A stretch of 64,000 nt of DNA from Kangiella aquimarina DSM 16071 (GCF_000374105.1 NZ_KB893650.1:171645-235644); one strand, 5' to 3'; shown: positions 54,654-63,806, counted from the first letter of the stretch. A program made the numbers and translations. Notes: a model not told the origin generated them from the letters alone.

Positions 54654-55046
54654 ATGAAAATAGAAGGTAAGTTTTCTGTCACGCTAAATCCAATCGAATC
54701 AGCCATCAATGGAACTGATGGCATGACCTTTCGTCGCATGTCGATAGAAAAAGAATTCTCAGGGCCATTAGAAGCAACAAGTAACGGCGAGATGCTTAGC
54801 GTAATGACTCCAACCAAAGGCTCAGCCGGGTATGTGGCAATAGAGCAGGTGGTTGGTTCGCTTGATGGCAAACAGGGTAGTTTTGTTTTACAGCATTATG
54901 GGGTTATGGAACTAGGTGCTGAGAAATTAACCCTAGAAGTTATTCCTGACTCAGGAGTTGGTCAGTTAGCAGGGCTTTCAGGACAGATGAATATCTATAT
55001 TGAAGATGGCAATCACTTTTATGAGTTTGAGTATCAGCTGCCTTAA
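54654..55046 (+). CDS. DUF3224 family protein
   Basis: A 130-residue all-beta protein that fits the DUF3224 (allene oxide cyclase-like barrel) family by its GYVAIEQVVGSLDGKQGSFVLQHYG and VIPDSGVGQLAGLSG blocks. Function unknown. It starts 2 bp after the slipin gene, so it is probably in the same transcript. Confidence 0.88.
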   Translation: MKIEGKFSVTLNPIESAINGTDGMTFRRMSIEKEFSGPLEATSNGEMLSVMTPTKGSAGYVAIEQVVGSLDGKQGSFVLQHYGVMELGAEKLTLEVIPDSGVGQLAGLSGQMNIYIEDGNHFYEFEYQLP

Positions 55047-55053
55047 CGATCAC

Positions 55054-55071
55054 GGTGCGTCATGACGCACC
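55054..55071. repeat. REP-like palindrome
   Basis: Perfect 18-bp palindrome with half-site GGTGCGTCA, followed by CCTACG, between convergent genes. Its form resembles dispersed REP/BIME elements. It may also act as the end of the upstream transcript. Confidence 0.6.
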
Positions 55072-55092
55072 CTACGTTTACTAAGTTAGCAA

Positions 55093-55383
55093 TTATCTGA
55101 AATCATATGTAAATCTATTACCAAGAGCACGTGCCACATACTCTTTCAATTCAGGATGGTCTTTTAACACTTCTACAGAAAATGATATTGCCGCACTATT
55201 CAGATCGTGTTTGGACCAATCCGGACTGAAATCGAACTCGAGGTATGAATCGATCGCGGCCATTGCTTGTTTCCACTTTTCACCATAGTGTTTTCGTAGC
55301 CGCTCCTCCTGACCCATTGGCATATACCCTCCACTCTCATCCGTGCCTAGATATACAGTTAGTGCTTCATTGATGTCAATCAT
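55093..55383 (-). CDS. Small unrecognised protein
   Basis: A 96-residue soluble acidic protein without signal peptide (MGQEERLRKHYGEKW and DHPELKEYVARALGNRF helices). It starts 27 bp after the stop of the 211-aa gene on the same strand, so they may be co-transcribed. The size and Trp/Tyr-rich acidic character resemble bacterial immunity proteins, but I see no toxin gene beside it. Confidence 0.65.
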   Translation of the reverse strand: MIDINEALTVYLGTDESGGYMPMGQEERLRKHYGEKWKQAMAAIDSYLEFDFSPDWSKHDLNSAAISFSVEVLKDHPELKEYVARALGNRFTYDFR

Positions 55384-55410
55384 TGCTTCGATCCAAATTT
55401 ATTTTTTAAG

Positions 55411-56046
55411 CTACACACCAAGAAGAGCTGCCAATACTTTGGCTAGTGCTTTTACACTTAATTTTCCGGCTTCATTTCCTGCTGATTTAACGAATTCGTC
55501 GACAAAAAGCTGGAGCTTCGATTTTCTGCTTCCGGCTTGGTTAAATTGGTCTAGTTCATCATCAAAGTCAGGAATGTCTTCGACTGCGATTTTATCAAGT
55601 ACGTCCACCAAGACTTTCTTATGAACGGTCACCAGGTTTGGATTAAAGGATGAGTCAGTAAATCCATCAACCTCCGCTACCCACTCTTGGAACCATTGCC
55701 CTAGCATGGGATCACGAACTATAAATACTATTCGCTCCCCTTTTATTTCGTATGCTTTTTTATTGATTAACTCAACCAGTAAGGCTTTAGCTTCCTCTTC
55801 AGGTAACTGCTGGTACCTGAGTTGTACTTCTTGATATAGATTTCTAATCTTTGTCTCTGTAAGGCTAAGTTCTCTGGCAGCTTTGAATGTATCACGGGGA
55901 AACTGATACCTTCCATCCGATATTAAGAGATGCATAACTAGGACATCAATATCACGCTTTTGCATACGCCCTAACCCACCGGCAAGGTAGTGCTCTAAAA
56001 ATGTATTACAGAAGTTTGATGGGCGGCGAATTTCTACATTTGGCAT
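55411..56046 (-). CDS. Unrecognised 211-residue protein
   Basis: Soluble, mostly helical. The N-terminal half has a possible winged-helix arrangement (RDIDVLVMHLLISDGRYQFPRDTFKAARELSLTETKIRNLYQEVQLRY), and the C-terminus is amphipathic and Ala/Gly-rich (GKLSVKALAKVLAALLGV). No named family recognised. The preceding region 56047-56240 holds nothing I can identify. Confidence 0.65.
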   Translation of the reverse strand: MPNVEIRRPSNFCNTFLEHYLAGGLGRMQKRDIDVLVMHLLISDGRYQFPRDTFKAARELSLTETKIRNLYQEVQLRYQQLPEEEAKALLVELINKKAYEIKGERIVFIVRDPMLGQWFQEWVAEVDGFTDSSFNPNLVTVHKKVLVDVLDKIAVEDIPDFDDELDQFNQAGSRKSKLQLFVDEFVKSAGNEAGKLSVKALAKVLAALLGV

Positions 56047-56240
56047 GGTTATTTCCTCACAGCCTTATATTGTTATTATCAATTAATGGTGTGCATAGGA
56101 CTTTATTAGCATTAGTCTTTTTTTACAAGCGCGGGCATGTCCAGCTTTAAGGTTTTGATTATTTGGACTGATGAATATTGATATCGAGCTTGGTATTCAG
56201 GTTTAAAAGTTTATGTTCCGTTGTCTTTATTGATTTTGGT

Positions 56241-56585
56241 TTACTTACCTGACTTTTTTGCAGTTTTCTTTTTCTTTGGTTTGGGAGTCGGAAGCTCTCT
56301 TTCGGTGACACGAATCAGTTGTGTCAGCCATTCTGATTCTTCTATTTGGTCTTCGATTAATAGAGAAGGTTTGGCTCCTGGGTAAGCCGGGGCTTCGACA
56401 TAATCGCCAATGAATTCCTTGCCTACCGCTGTTGGTTTGATGAAAAGCTGATTATCACAAATTAGCGCAACTACCTTGCCCTTTGAATACACTGCATACT
56501 CACCAAACATCTTCCTATAGGTGATGTCGCATTCATCAGCAATTTGCTCAACAACAAACTCCACAAATTCTAAATCTGAAGCCAT
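56241..56585 (-). CDS. TfoX/Sxy N-terminal domain protein
   Basis: A 114-residue protein consisting only of the TfoX N-terminal domain (DEITYRKMFGEYAVYSKGKVVALICDNQLFIKPT-like core; PAYPGAKPSLLIED) and a Lys-rich tail. Full-length Sxy/TfoX regulates competence through CRP. Short single-domain forms like this one are common and of uncertain role, so a competence function should not be assumed. Confidence 0.85.
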   Translation of the reverse strand: MASDLEFVEFVVEQIADECDITYRKMFGEYAVYSKGKVVALICDNQLFIKPTAVGKEFIGDYVEAPAYPGAKPSLLIEDQIEESEWLTQLIRVTERELPTPKPKKKKTAKKSGK

Positions 56586-56718
56586 CTCGGTTCTCGGCCT
56601 GAAAAAGGATATCGTACCACACTATATTCCTATTGTTTTCCGAACAAGTGATGCCAAACTACCTGTATGCAGCCCCTTAACTTTGTTCCCTTTCTATGCC
56701 ACCAGGTGAATTAATTAT

Positions 56719-56747
56719 GAAGGGCGAGCTTGGCTCACCCTTCTTTT
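56719..56747. terminator. Terminator downstream of the serine hydrolase gene
   Basis: Stem GAAGGG-c-GAGC / GCTC-a-CCCTTC with TTG loop and TTTT on the plus strand. On the minus strand it lies just after the hydrolase stop but lacks a long T-run. Confidence 0.6.
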
Positions 56748-56753
56748 ATTGCC

Positions 56754-58409
56754 TTACTTTTTACTGAGCACTGTGTCTTTACCGTGCTGGGTGATGGTCA
56801 GTTGGTTTTTATCAGCTTCGAAGTTGATGACGATGCCAGCTAGCTTAAAGCGGAAGCGGGTTTCACTTTCGGCGGTTAGCGGAAATTCGGATTGGCCGGT
56901 GGCTTGTCCATAGAGGCTGCCATCTTTGATTTTGATTTCCAGATCAAGCGGGAAGTCATCGGCGCCATAGACTCCGGTATATTGCTCCAGGACTTTCTGC
57001 GGAACGTCAAAGCCTTTCTTTTTAGTGGCGCCTTGTTTGGTGAAGGCATAGCCCTGGCCGCCTTGTATCAATACGAATTGTTCAGTGTCGCGGTCAAAAC
57101 GCATTTCGATGCCTGATTCTATGTACTCAAACTTATCGTCCGGATAGGCGGTTAATGGGAATCCCCCCTGTCCGGTTGCCTGAGCATAAAGCTGGCCGTC
57201 TTTGATGCTGACATTTATATCGAGCGGGAAGGTTTCGCTGCTGTAGTTGCCAACCAGTGGTTTTAGCTGTTCTTCGTTAAGCTTCAACGGTTCGGGGAAG
57301 GTCGGTTCTTCGATGGTTTTGCCTGAGTAGGCGTCGAGCATGGCTTCATAGATTTCGCGCATGTCATAACGCAGGCCATTAGATAGCAGAACTATGCTGA
57401 GATCTTTTTCCGGATAGTAGGCCAGATGAGTTCTGAAGCCTTCGATGCCACCATTGTGCCAATAGCCTTCAAGTTTATTGTCGTCTTCGCCATAGCTGGT
57501 TTCGAAAATACCTAGTCCGTATTTCATGTCCATGGTGGTCATGGTTTTGAGGCTTTCCTGGCTGATGATTTTGCCGTCGAATAATAAATTAATGAACTGG
57601 TTGAGGTCGTCTGCGTTGGAGACCAGTGCTCCGGCAGCACCTGGGATCGACATATCCCACTGCGCCATTTTGCCCCAACGTCCTTTGTATTCGTAGGAGT
57701 GAACTTCGCCGTTGCGTTCTTTGATGTCACTACCGTAGTAGGTGTCATTTAACTTATAGGGCTGACTGATTCGCTCTTTGACAATCTCAGCATAAGGCTT
57801 GTTCTCAATATCTTCTGCGATGAAGCCCAATAGTAAGTAACCACTATTGCTGTACTCTGCTTTTGAACCCGGCTCGAATACCGAGTCAAAACTTTCGATT
57901 TTGCCAATCAGGAACTCTTTATCTTTAGGTTTAAAGACATAGTCACTGAAACCAGGTTCGTTGGTGTAGTTGAATATTCCTGATTGGTGATTGAGTAGAT
58001 GCTTGATGGTGATTTTGTCTGCGTTCTTAACTTTGGGGTAGAACTTTGAAAGCTTGGTGTCGAGCGTCAATTTGCCTTCTTCAATCAACTGGAAAATGAT
58101 AGCGGAGGCGTAGGTCTTGCTGATTGAACCAATTTTGTATTTTAAGTCCTGATTGGTACTTAGCGCCCAGCCTTTGTCAGCTTTATTATCCGGCTGGATG
58201 GTTATCTGATAGAGCGGCTGCTCATCATGATAGATCGCTGCTGTGCCGATAAAACGACCATTATCTGCCAGAGTTGCAAAGTATTGGTTGAGTTGTTGTG
58301 AGCGTTGTTCGCTCAGCTTTTCCGCTGGTTTATTATCCACATCAGCTATCGCCAATGGCGTAGCTATTACTGCCAGGCTCAATAGAGCGCTGTGTATTGC
58401 TGATTTCAT
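56754..58409 (-). CDS. Exported class C beta-lactamase-like serine hydrolase with two C-terminal repeats
   Basis: A 551-residue protein with a signal peptide (about 1-22). The penicillin-binding/beta-lactamase fold (about 28-360) shows the SxxK motif in GSISKTYAS, YSN in AEYSNSGYLLLG and HNGG near the end. After it come two tandem DUF3471-like repeats (about 385-460 and 475-551), each with FPLD, IKDG, YAQATGQ or YGQATGQ and FPLTA. Such enzymes are esterases or D-aminopeptidases more often than true beta-lactamases. The start at 58409 follows AAGGG; an upstream in-frame ATG at 58433 would spoil the signal peptide. Confidence 0.9.
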   Translation of the reverse strand: MKSAIHSALLSLAVIATPLAIADVDNKPAEKLSEQRSQQLNQYFATLADNGRFIGTAAIYHDEQPLYQITIQPDNKADKGWALSTNQDLKYKIGSISKTYASAIIFQLIEEGKLTLDTKLSKFYPKVKNADKITIKHLLNHQSGIFNYTNEPGFSDYVFKPKDKEFLIGKIESFDSVFEPGSKAEYSNSGYLLLGFIAEDIENKPYAEIVKERISQPYKLNDTYYGSDIKERNGEVHSYEYKGRWGKMAQWDMSIPGAAGALVSNADDLNQFINLLFDGKIISQESLKTMTTMDMKYGLGIFETSYGEDDNKLEGYWHNGGIEGFRTHLAYYPEKDLSIVLLSNGLRYDMREIYEAMLDAYSGKTIEEPTFPEPLKLNEEQLKPLVGNYSSETFPLDINVSIKDGQLYAQATGQGGFPLTAYPDDKFEYIESGIEMRFDRDTEQFVLIQGGQGYAFTKQGATKKKGFDVPQKVLEQYTGVYGADDFPLDLEIKIKDGSLYGQATGQSEFPLTAESETRFRFKLAGIVINFEADKNQLTITQHGKDTVLSKK

Positions 58410-58433
58410 AAGATTACCCTTTTGTTTATCCAT

Positions 58434-58949
58434 TCATTTATTATTTCAATGACCAGATTTCCTGATATTGCCCTACGCTTCTATTGCGTATTTCTCTCCT
58501 GACCGACACTATGTTTTGGTCAAGGTCTATGGGTCTAACGCTGGCAAAGCCATTTTATTCCACACATTACAACAGAGATATTTATTAAGTGTTAATGGCG
58601 GGAATAATTTGTAAGTTTTTACATTCTGAGCTATTGGATCTTTGGTCAATTTTGGAGTATCTTTAACAGCTCGAGTTTTTGCTTATTTTTTATCCACAGC
58701 ATGAACATTTCTGTGGATAACTTTGGTGAAAACTTTTTGGGGAAACTGAGAAACACATAATAAATCACCTATATAGGTTTTGGGGAATCTATCTCTCGTC
58801 GATTTTCTCAGTATTTTCAGGCGCTTACAAAGCCAATTAAAAGAACCTTATGAACATGCAGGTTTGTTAATATTTATTCAAACCTGTGGATAAGCCGTGC
58901 CTAAATTTTCATTTAGTGCTTAATAAACATAAATTTAAGAGTCAGGATT
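58434..58949. promoter_or_regulatory. 516-bp gene-less region with three perfect DnaA boxes
   Basis: TTATCCACA at 58690-58698 (plus) and its complement TGTGGATAA at 58712-58720 and 58885-58893. The first two face each other as a 10-bp inverted repeat with an 11-nt loop. The surrounding sequence is AT-rich. The region also must contain the promoters of the divergent serine hydrolase and TRAP genes. No coding region is supported. Confidence 0.6.
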
Positions 58950-59540
58950 ATGGTCAAACGCCCTATTCTTGCGCTAATACATATCCTCGAAAGTTTTACT
59001 GAATGGACAGGCAAACTGATCAGCTGGTTGACCCTGTTTATGGTGCTGGTCGTGGTTGCTGTGTTGCTGCTGCGCAACGTTTTCGGTTTTAGTGCAATTC
59101 CTCTACAAGAATCCGTCACCTATATGCACGCTATCGTCTTTATGCTCGGCGCTGCCTATACCTTAAAACACCATGACCATGTTCGCGTCGATGTGTTTTA
59201 TCACCGCTTTTCACACCGTACCAAGGCACTGGTTGATATGGCTGGCTTTCTGATTCTGTTGTTGCCAGTGTGTGTGTTCCTGATTATCTATAGTCTTGAC
59301 TACGTTATTTTCAACTGGAAGATCAAAGAGGGCTCCAGTCAGCCCGGCGGTCTACCCTACCTTTATATGCTCAAGACTTTATTGTTGGCTCTGCCGATTA
59401 CTCTAATTATTCAGGGTACGGCCCAATTCCTGCATAACCTGGCTTACCTGTTAGGTTGGAAAGCGCTTCCACATGGTGCAGAAGAAGATACCGAATCGGC
59501 TCCTCAGGTATCTGGTGATAAGGAGATGAAGCATGGCTGA
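58950..59540 (+). CDS. TRAP transporter small permease (DctQ family)
   Basis: A 196-residue membrane protein with four hydrophobic helices. DctQ signatures are LLLRNVFGFSAIPLQESVTYMHAIVFMLGAAYTLKHHDHVRVDVFY. It anchors the substrate-binding protein to the large permease for sodium-driven uptake. The stop overlaps the dctM start by eight bases. Confidence 0.93.
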   Translation: MVKRPILALIHILESFTEWTGKLISWLTLFMVLVVVAVLLLRNVFGFSAIPLQESVTYMHAIVFMLGAAYTLKHHDHVRVDVFYHRFSHRTKALVDMAGFLILLLPVCVFLIIYSLDYVIFNWKIKEGSSQPGGLPYLYMLKTLLLALPITLIIQGTAQFLHNLAYLLGWKALPHGAEEDTESAPQVSGDKEMKHG

Positions 59541-60921
59541 TTCAATTTTCACCTTAATGCCGTTACTGCTGTTTCTATCTGTTTGTCTGGTACTGCTTTG
59601 GGGTTACCCTGTGGCGCTATCTTTGGCAGGGGTTTCGCTTATCTTTGTTGCAATTGGTGCCAGCACCGGCATGCTGGATCCGATTCAGCTTAATTTCCTG
59701 CCCGGTCGACTCTATAAAATCATGGAGCGAAGCACACTTATCGCAGTACCACTGTTTATCTTTATGGGCTTGATGTTGGAGCGGACTAAGATCGCCGAGG
59801 ATCTGCTGGATTCGATGGCAACACTGTTCGGTAAATTGCGCGGCGGCATGGGCTTTGCGGTAACCATCGTTGGCATGTTGTTGGCAGCCAGTACTGGCAT
59901 TGTCGGGGCGACGGTTGTGACCATGGGTTTACTGTCCTTGCCTGCGATGATTAAACGCGGTTACCAGCCTGAGCTGGCAACCGGTGTCATTTGCGCTTCA
60001 GGAACTTTGGGTCAGATTATTCCACCCTCTATTGTTCTGGTTCTGCTGGGTGACGTATTGGCTAACGCCATGACGCAAGCCAAAAGCATGGGCCTGCAAA
60101 CCGAGCAAGTGGCTTCGATTGGTGACCTGTTCATGGGCGCGATTATTCCGGGCATGATTTTAGTCGTCGGTTACATGATGTATGTAGCATTTGTTGCCTG
60201 GCGCAAGCCCAATGCAGCCCCGGCCATTGAGTTCGATGACTCGGTCGATATGCGTAGCGTGATCTTCAAGGCTCTCATTAACCTGTCATTGCCACTCATC
60301 CTGATTGTCGCGGTGCTGGGTTCTATCCTTTATGGTTTCGCCACGCCAACTGAAGCTGCCGCCATTGGTGCATTGGGTGCAATCGTGCTGGCCATGCTGA
60401 GGCGCCAGCTGACATTCGCACGCCTCAAAGATGTCATGCGCTCAACCGTTAAAACCACCAGTATGGTATTCCTGATTCTGATCGGTGCATCAATCTTCTC
60501 ATTAGTGTTCCGTATGTACGGTGGCGACGATCTGATTCATCAGTTCTTTGCCGACTTGCCTGGCGGTCTATTTACTGCGCTCTTAATCATCATGCTGGTG
60601 ATGTTCCTGCTTGGCTTTATTCTAGATTTCATTGAGATCACCTTTGTGGTCGTGCCTATCGTAGGCCCGGTTTTATTAATGATGGGTGCTGACCCCATTT
60701 GGCTGGGAATATTAATTGCCATCAATCTGCAAACATCGTTCCTGACACCGCCGTTTGGTTTTGCCCTGTTCTATCTACGTGGCGTTGCTCCGCGCACCAT
60801 TCGCACATCCCAAATCTACCGTGGCGTCATACCGTTTATCGTCATTCAGATCGTGGTGCTGATTATGATTGCTGCATGGCCTTCACTTGCCACCTGGCTA
60901 CCGGCCTATGTCGGCGGTTAA
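59533..60921 (+). CDS. TRAP transporter large permease (DctM family)
   Basis: A 462-residue transport subunit with about 12 helices. Motifs are VPLFIFMGLMLERTKIAEDLLD, a helical hairpin region SGTLGQIIPPSIVLVLLGDV and ATPTEAAAIGALGA, and LDFIEITFVVVPIVGPV. It belongs to the mannitol/chloroaromatic-type TRAP group together with the DctP gene at 61784-62890. Substrate unknown; a carboxylate is likely. AAGGAG precedes the ATG. Confidence 0.94.
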   Translation: MADSIFTLMPLLLFLSVCLVLLWGYPVALSLAGVSLIFVAIGASTGMLDPIQLNFLPGRLYKIMERSTLIAVPLFIFMGLMLERTKIAEDLLDSMATLFGKLRGGMGFAVTIVGMLLAASTGIVGATVVTMGLLSLPAMIKRGYQPELATGVICASGTLGQIIPPSIVLVLLGDVLANAMTQAKSMGLQTEQVASIGDLFMGAIIPGMILVVGYMMYVAFVAWRKPNAAPAIEFDDSVDMRSVIFKALINLSLPLILIVAVLGSILYGFATPTEAAAIGALGAIVLAMLRRQLTFARLKDVMRSTVKTTSMVFLILIGASIFSLVFRMYGGDDLIHQFFADLPGGLFTALLIIMLVMFLLGFILDFIEITFVVVPIVGPVLLMMGADPIWLGILIAINLQTSFLTPPFGFALFYLRGVAPRTIRTSQIYRGVIPFIVIQIVVLIMIAAWPSLATWLPAYVGG

Positions 60922-60936
60922 CTGAGGCATATCACA

Positions 60937-61755
60937 ATGAGTAACGCACCAATCGGTGTTTTTGATTCAGGCGTGGGTGGCCTAACCATTTTACAAGCCA
61001 TCCGCGAACACCTGCCCAATGAAAATCTGCTCTATGTGGCTGATTCTGCCTATGCGCCCTATGGTCGCCTGCCAAAAGAAATACTGCATAAGAGATGTAT
61101 GCACATTGCCCGTTTTTTTGCCGAGCAAGGTGCTAAAGCGATGGTCATTGCCTGCAATACTGCCACCGCCGTTATGGCAGAATGGCTCCGCAATGAGTTT
61201 GATATTCCTATCATTGCCATGGAGCCCGCCATCAAACCTGCTGCACTGGCTACGCGAACTGGCAAGATTGGTGTTTTTGCTACCGAGAATACCCTGAAAA
61301 GTGATCGCTACCAGAAGCTACTGGTCGAATACGCTCGGGATAAAAAAGTCTTCGAGTCCAGTTGCGAGGGATTTGTCGAGCAGGTTGAAAGTGGCAATTT
61401 GAATAGTGTTGAAGCTTTTCAGCTGGTTGAGAAATACCTGCAGCCCATGATTGATGAGCATATAGACGTGCTGGTTCTGGGTTGTACCCACTACCCCTTC
61501 CTTGCTCCATTGATGCGTAAGATTTCATCGCAACAGGTTGCCGGCAATCAGGAACTGCAAATTATCCATACCGCCGATGCAGTTTCGCTACAATTGACCC
61601 GCGTTCTTGCAGAACATGATTTGCTTAACTTCAAAGATCAAGAGTATGTTCGATACTTTACCAGTGGAGATGCGAAACGCTCCTCAACCATATTCTCACA
61701 ACTGCTTTTAGAAAATATTTCCGTTTCGGAGCTACCCGCTATCCAAAAAAAATAA
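60937..61755 (+). CDS. murI: Glutamate racemase
   Basis: Makes D-glutamate for peptidoglycan. The 272 residues have IGVFDSGVGGLTIL at the N-terminus, the first catalytic Cys in ACNTATA (about 74) and the second in LGCTHYPFL (about 186), both intact. It begins 15 bp after dctM, probably co-transcribed. It separates the TRAP permeases from their binding-protein gene. Confidence 0.95.
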   Translation: MSNAPIGVFDSGVGGLTILQAIREHLPNENLLYVADSAYAPYGRLPKEILHKRCMHIARFFAEQGAKAMVIACNTATAVMAEWLRNEFDIPIIAMEPAIKPAALATRTGKIGVFATENTLKSDRYQKLLVEYARDKKVFESSCEGFVEQVESGNLNSVEAFQLVEKYLQPMIDEHIDVLVLGCTHYPFLAPLMRKISSQQVAGNQELQIIHTADAVSLQLTRVLAEHDLLNFKDQEYVRYFTSGDAKRSSTIFSQLLLENISVSELPAIQKK

Positions 61756-61778
61756 GGCGCCAACTGGCGCCTTAATTT
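61754..61778. terminator. Bidirectional terminator between murI and dctP
   Basis: AAGGCGCCA / TGGCGCCTT stem, loop AC, with T-run on the right and A-run on the left. The stem begins within the murI stop codon. Confidence 0.88.
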
Positions 61779-61783
61779 TTGTG

Positions 61784-62890
61784 TTATTGCCTGCCTCGAT
61801 AATAACTGACTTCTGAAACTTCATGCCAACTCTTGGCCTGATCGCGGAATTCTTTAAAGGATTTAAGGATTCGTTGATCGAGCTCGGTCTTGGCCTGTTC
61901 TTCTATCATTGCTTCCGATATTGTTTGCAACTCATTCAGAACATCCTTTGGTAGCTCTTTCAATTGTACGCCATGTTTGTTGACCAGAGTTTGTAGCGCC
62001 TTGTTATTCTCTGAAGTGAAATGCGCTAGCATATCTGCATTAGTGACGCGGCAGGCGTGGCGCACCACATCCTGCAAGTCCTGCGGTAACGCTTCAAAAG
62101 CTTCTTTATTAATCAGTGCTTCAAGGGTTGAACCTGGTTCCTGCCAGCCCGGGTAATAGTAGTATTTAGCTGCCTTGAATAAACCAAAAGCTAAATCGTT
62201 ATAGGGACCGACCCACTCTGCTGCGTCGATGGCTCCCGTTTCCAATGAAGTGAATACTTCGCTTCCAGGCATCAATACTGGAATACCACCTGCTCGCTTC
62301 CAGACCTCTCCGCCAAGCCCCGGGATACGCATCTTGAGGCCTTTAATATCGTCCATTGAGTTGATTTCTTTATTGAACCAACCGGCCATCTGTACGCCAG
62401 TATTGCCTGCAGGCTCTGGGATCAAGTTGAAAGGTGCGTATAACTCACGCCATAATTCAATGCCGCCGCCATGCAATAACCAGCCATTCATTTCCTGCGC
62501 ATTTAAACCGAAAGGAACCGCGGCAAAAAATGGTGACATCGAGAGTTTACCCGACCAATAATAGGCGGCCCCATGGCCCATCTGGGCAGCGCCAGTTGCT
62601 ACTGCTTCAAATACCTGGAGTGCAGGAACTAATTCACCAGCACCATAAACTTTAACTTCCATCCGGCCGCCACTGAGCTGACCAATTAATTTGGCAAGGT
62701 ATTCTGCACCCTCTCCAAGCCCTGCAAAATTCTTCGGCCATGTGGTGACCATGGTCCATTTAATTTTTTCACCTTTCTTAACAGCTACCTGACCGTCTTT
62801 GCATTCCGTCGGTGCGCCCCCGCAGGCAGCCAATCCTGCCACTGCTGCTCCAGCACCTAAAGCTCCAATAAACTTTCTTCTTTTCATCAT
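61784..62890 (-). CDS. TRAP transporter solute-binding protein (DctP family), Tat lipoprotein
   Basis: Periplasmic substrate-binding protein of 368 residues. The N-terminus has a twin-arginine motif (KRRKFIG) followed by a lipobox LAAC, so it is exported folded and lipidated. Family features are VTTWPKNFAGLGEGAEYLAKLI, the substrate-contact MRIPGLGGEVWKRAGG and GAIDAAEWVGPYNDLAFG. The DAAEWVGP stretch fits the TakP/mannitol-chloroaromatic clade, whose known members bind 2-oxo acids as calcium salts. It is convergent with dctQM-murI. Confidence 0.93.
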   Translation of the reverse strand: MMKRRKFIGALGAGAAVAGLAACGGAPTECKDGQVAVKKGEKIKWTMVTTWPKNFAGLGEGAEYLAKLIGQLSGGRMEVKVYGAGELVPALQVFEAVATGAAQMGHGAAYYWSGKLSMSPFFAAVPFGLNAQEMNGWLLHGGGIELWRELYAPFNLIPEPAGNTGVQMAGWFNKEINSMDDIKGLKMRIPGLGGEVWKRAGGIPVLMPGSEVFTSLETGAIDAAEWVGPYNDLAFGLFKAAKYYYYPGWQEPGSTLEALINKEAFEALPQDLQDVVRHACRVTNADMLAHFTSENNKALQTLVNKHGVQLKELPKDVLNELQTISEAMIEEQAKTELDQRILKSFKEFRDQAKSWHEVSEVSYYRGRQ

Positions 62891-63018
62891 TTATACCGTT
62901 TTGTTTTTGTGTCGACATGATTACATAAAAGGACTGGCAACAATGTACCCAGTATAATAGGCTATGGCAACTTTGATTAATAAAAGACCAGAATCAATAA
63001 ATAAATGGGGTTAGTGGT

Positions 63019-63750
63019 ATGTCCAGTTTTATAAATATCTATAAGCAGGCGTTGGATCCAGAATTCTGCCAACGTTGTATTGAAAAATTCGAGAAGAGTG
63101 AACATAAGCATCAGGGGCAGACCGGTGCTGGTGTCGATAAAATTAAAAAGAATAGTATTGATATCACCTGTACCAGTTTTCCAGATGAATGGCAGGAAGA
63201 AATGCTTCACCTGCAAAATGTTGTGTTACGCGGTTTAATTCACTATGTTCGTCAATATCCTTTCCTTTTGGCAGGAGCTATTTCACTTCAATATCAGAAC
63301 AAAGAAGGCGAAATGGAAAACTTGAGTTATGTAGATGTTGAAAAGATGGATGATGCTTCTTTGGGCGAGTTTATCAAAGCTGTTTACCGATTAGGCCCGG
63401 TTAACATGCAGAAATATGACAAAGGTCAGGGCGGCTATTTCCACTGGCATTCTGAGCATTATCCGCACCCAACCGATCCGCATCAGGACAGCCTGCACCG
63501 TAGCCTGGTCTGGATGTTTTATCTTAATGATGTAGAAGAAGGCGGAGAAACAGAATTCTTCTATCAGCAGATCAAAAGCAAACCGGAACAAGGCTCACTG
63601 GTCATCTTCCCTGCTGGATTTACTCATACCCACCGCGGACAGAAACCCATCTCTGATGATAAATATATTTTCACCAGCTGGGTGCTCTATCAACGTGCTC
63701 AGGATATGTATGGCACTGCACCCCAAAATCAGCAAAAGCCACAGCAATAA
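63019..63750 (+). CDS. 2OG-Fe(II) oxygenase family protein (prolyl hydroxylase-like)
   Basis: A 243-residue double-stranded beta-helix dioxygenase. Iron ligands are visible as HxE in FHWHSEHYP (about 141-146) and the distal His in FTHTHRG (about 201-205), with the 2-oxoglutarate Arg/Lys just beyond. The core WMFYLNDVEEGGETEFFYQ is typical of prolyl 4-hydroxylase-like enzymes. Substrate unknown. Monocistronic, with a strong terminator downstream. Confidence 0.9.
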   Translation: MSSFINIYKQALDPEFCQRCIEKFEKSEHKHQGQTGAGVDKIKKNSIDITCTSFPDEWQEEMLHLQNVVLRGLIHYVRQYPFLLAGAISLQYQNKEGEMENLSYVDVEKMDDASLGEFIKAVYRLGPVNMQKYDKGQGGYFHWHSEHYPHPTDPHQDSLHRSLVWMFYLNDVEEGGETEFFYQQIKSKPEQGSLVIFPAGFTHTHRGQKPISDDKYIFTSWVLYQRAQDMYGTAPQNQQKPQQ

Positions 63751-63774
63751 TCTTTACTACCGTCCATAAAAAAA

Positions 63775-63797
63775 GCGCTCCAAGGAGCGCCTTTTTT
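63775..63797. terminator. Bidirectional terminator
   Basis: GCGCTCC-AA-GGAGCGC stem flanked by A-run and T-run, between convergent genes. Confidence 0.9.
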
Positions 63798-63806
63798 ATA
63801 TAGTCA

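Noticed and set aside
58434-58949. Chromosomal replication origin oriC
   Set aside because: DnaA boxes are present, but dnaA, dnaN, rpmH, mnmG and parAB are absent nearby; a DnaA titration or regulatory site is more cautious.
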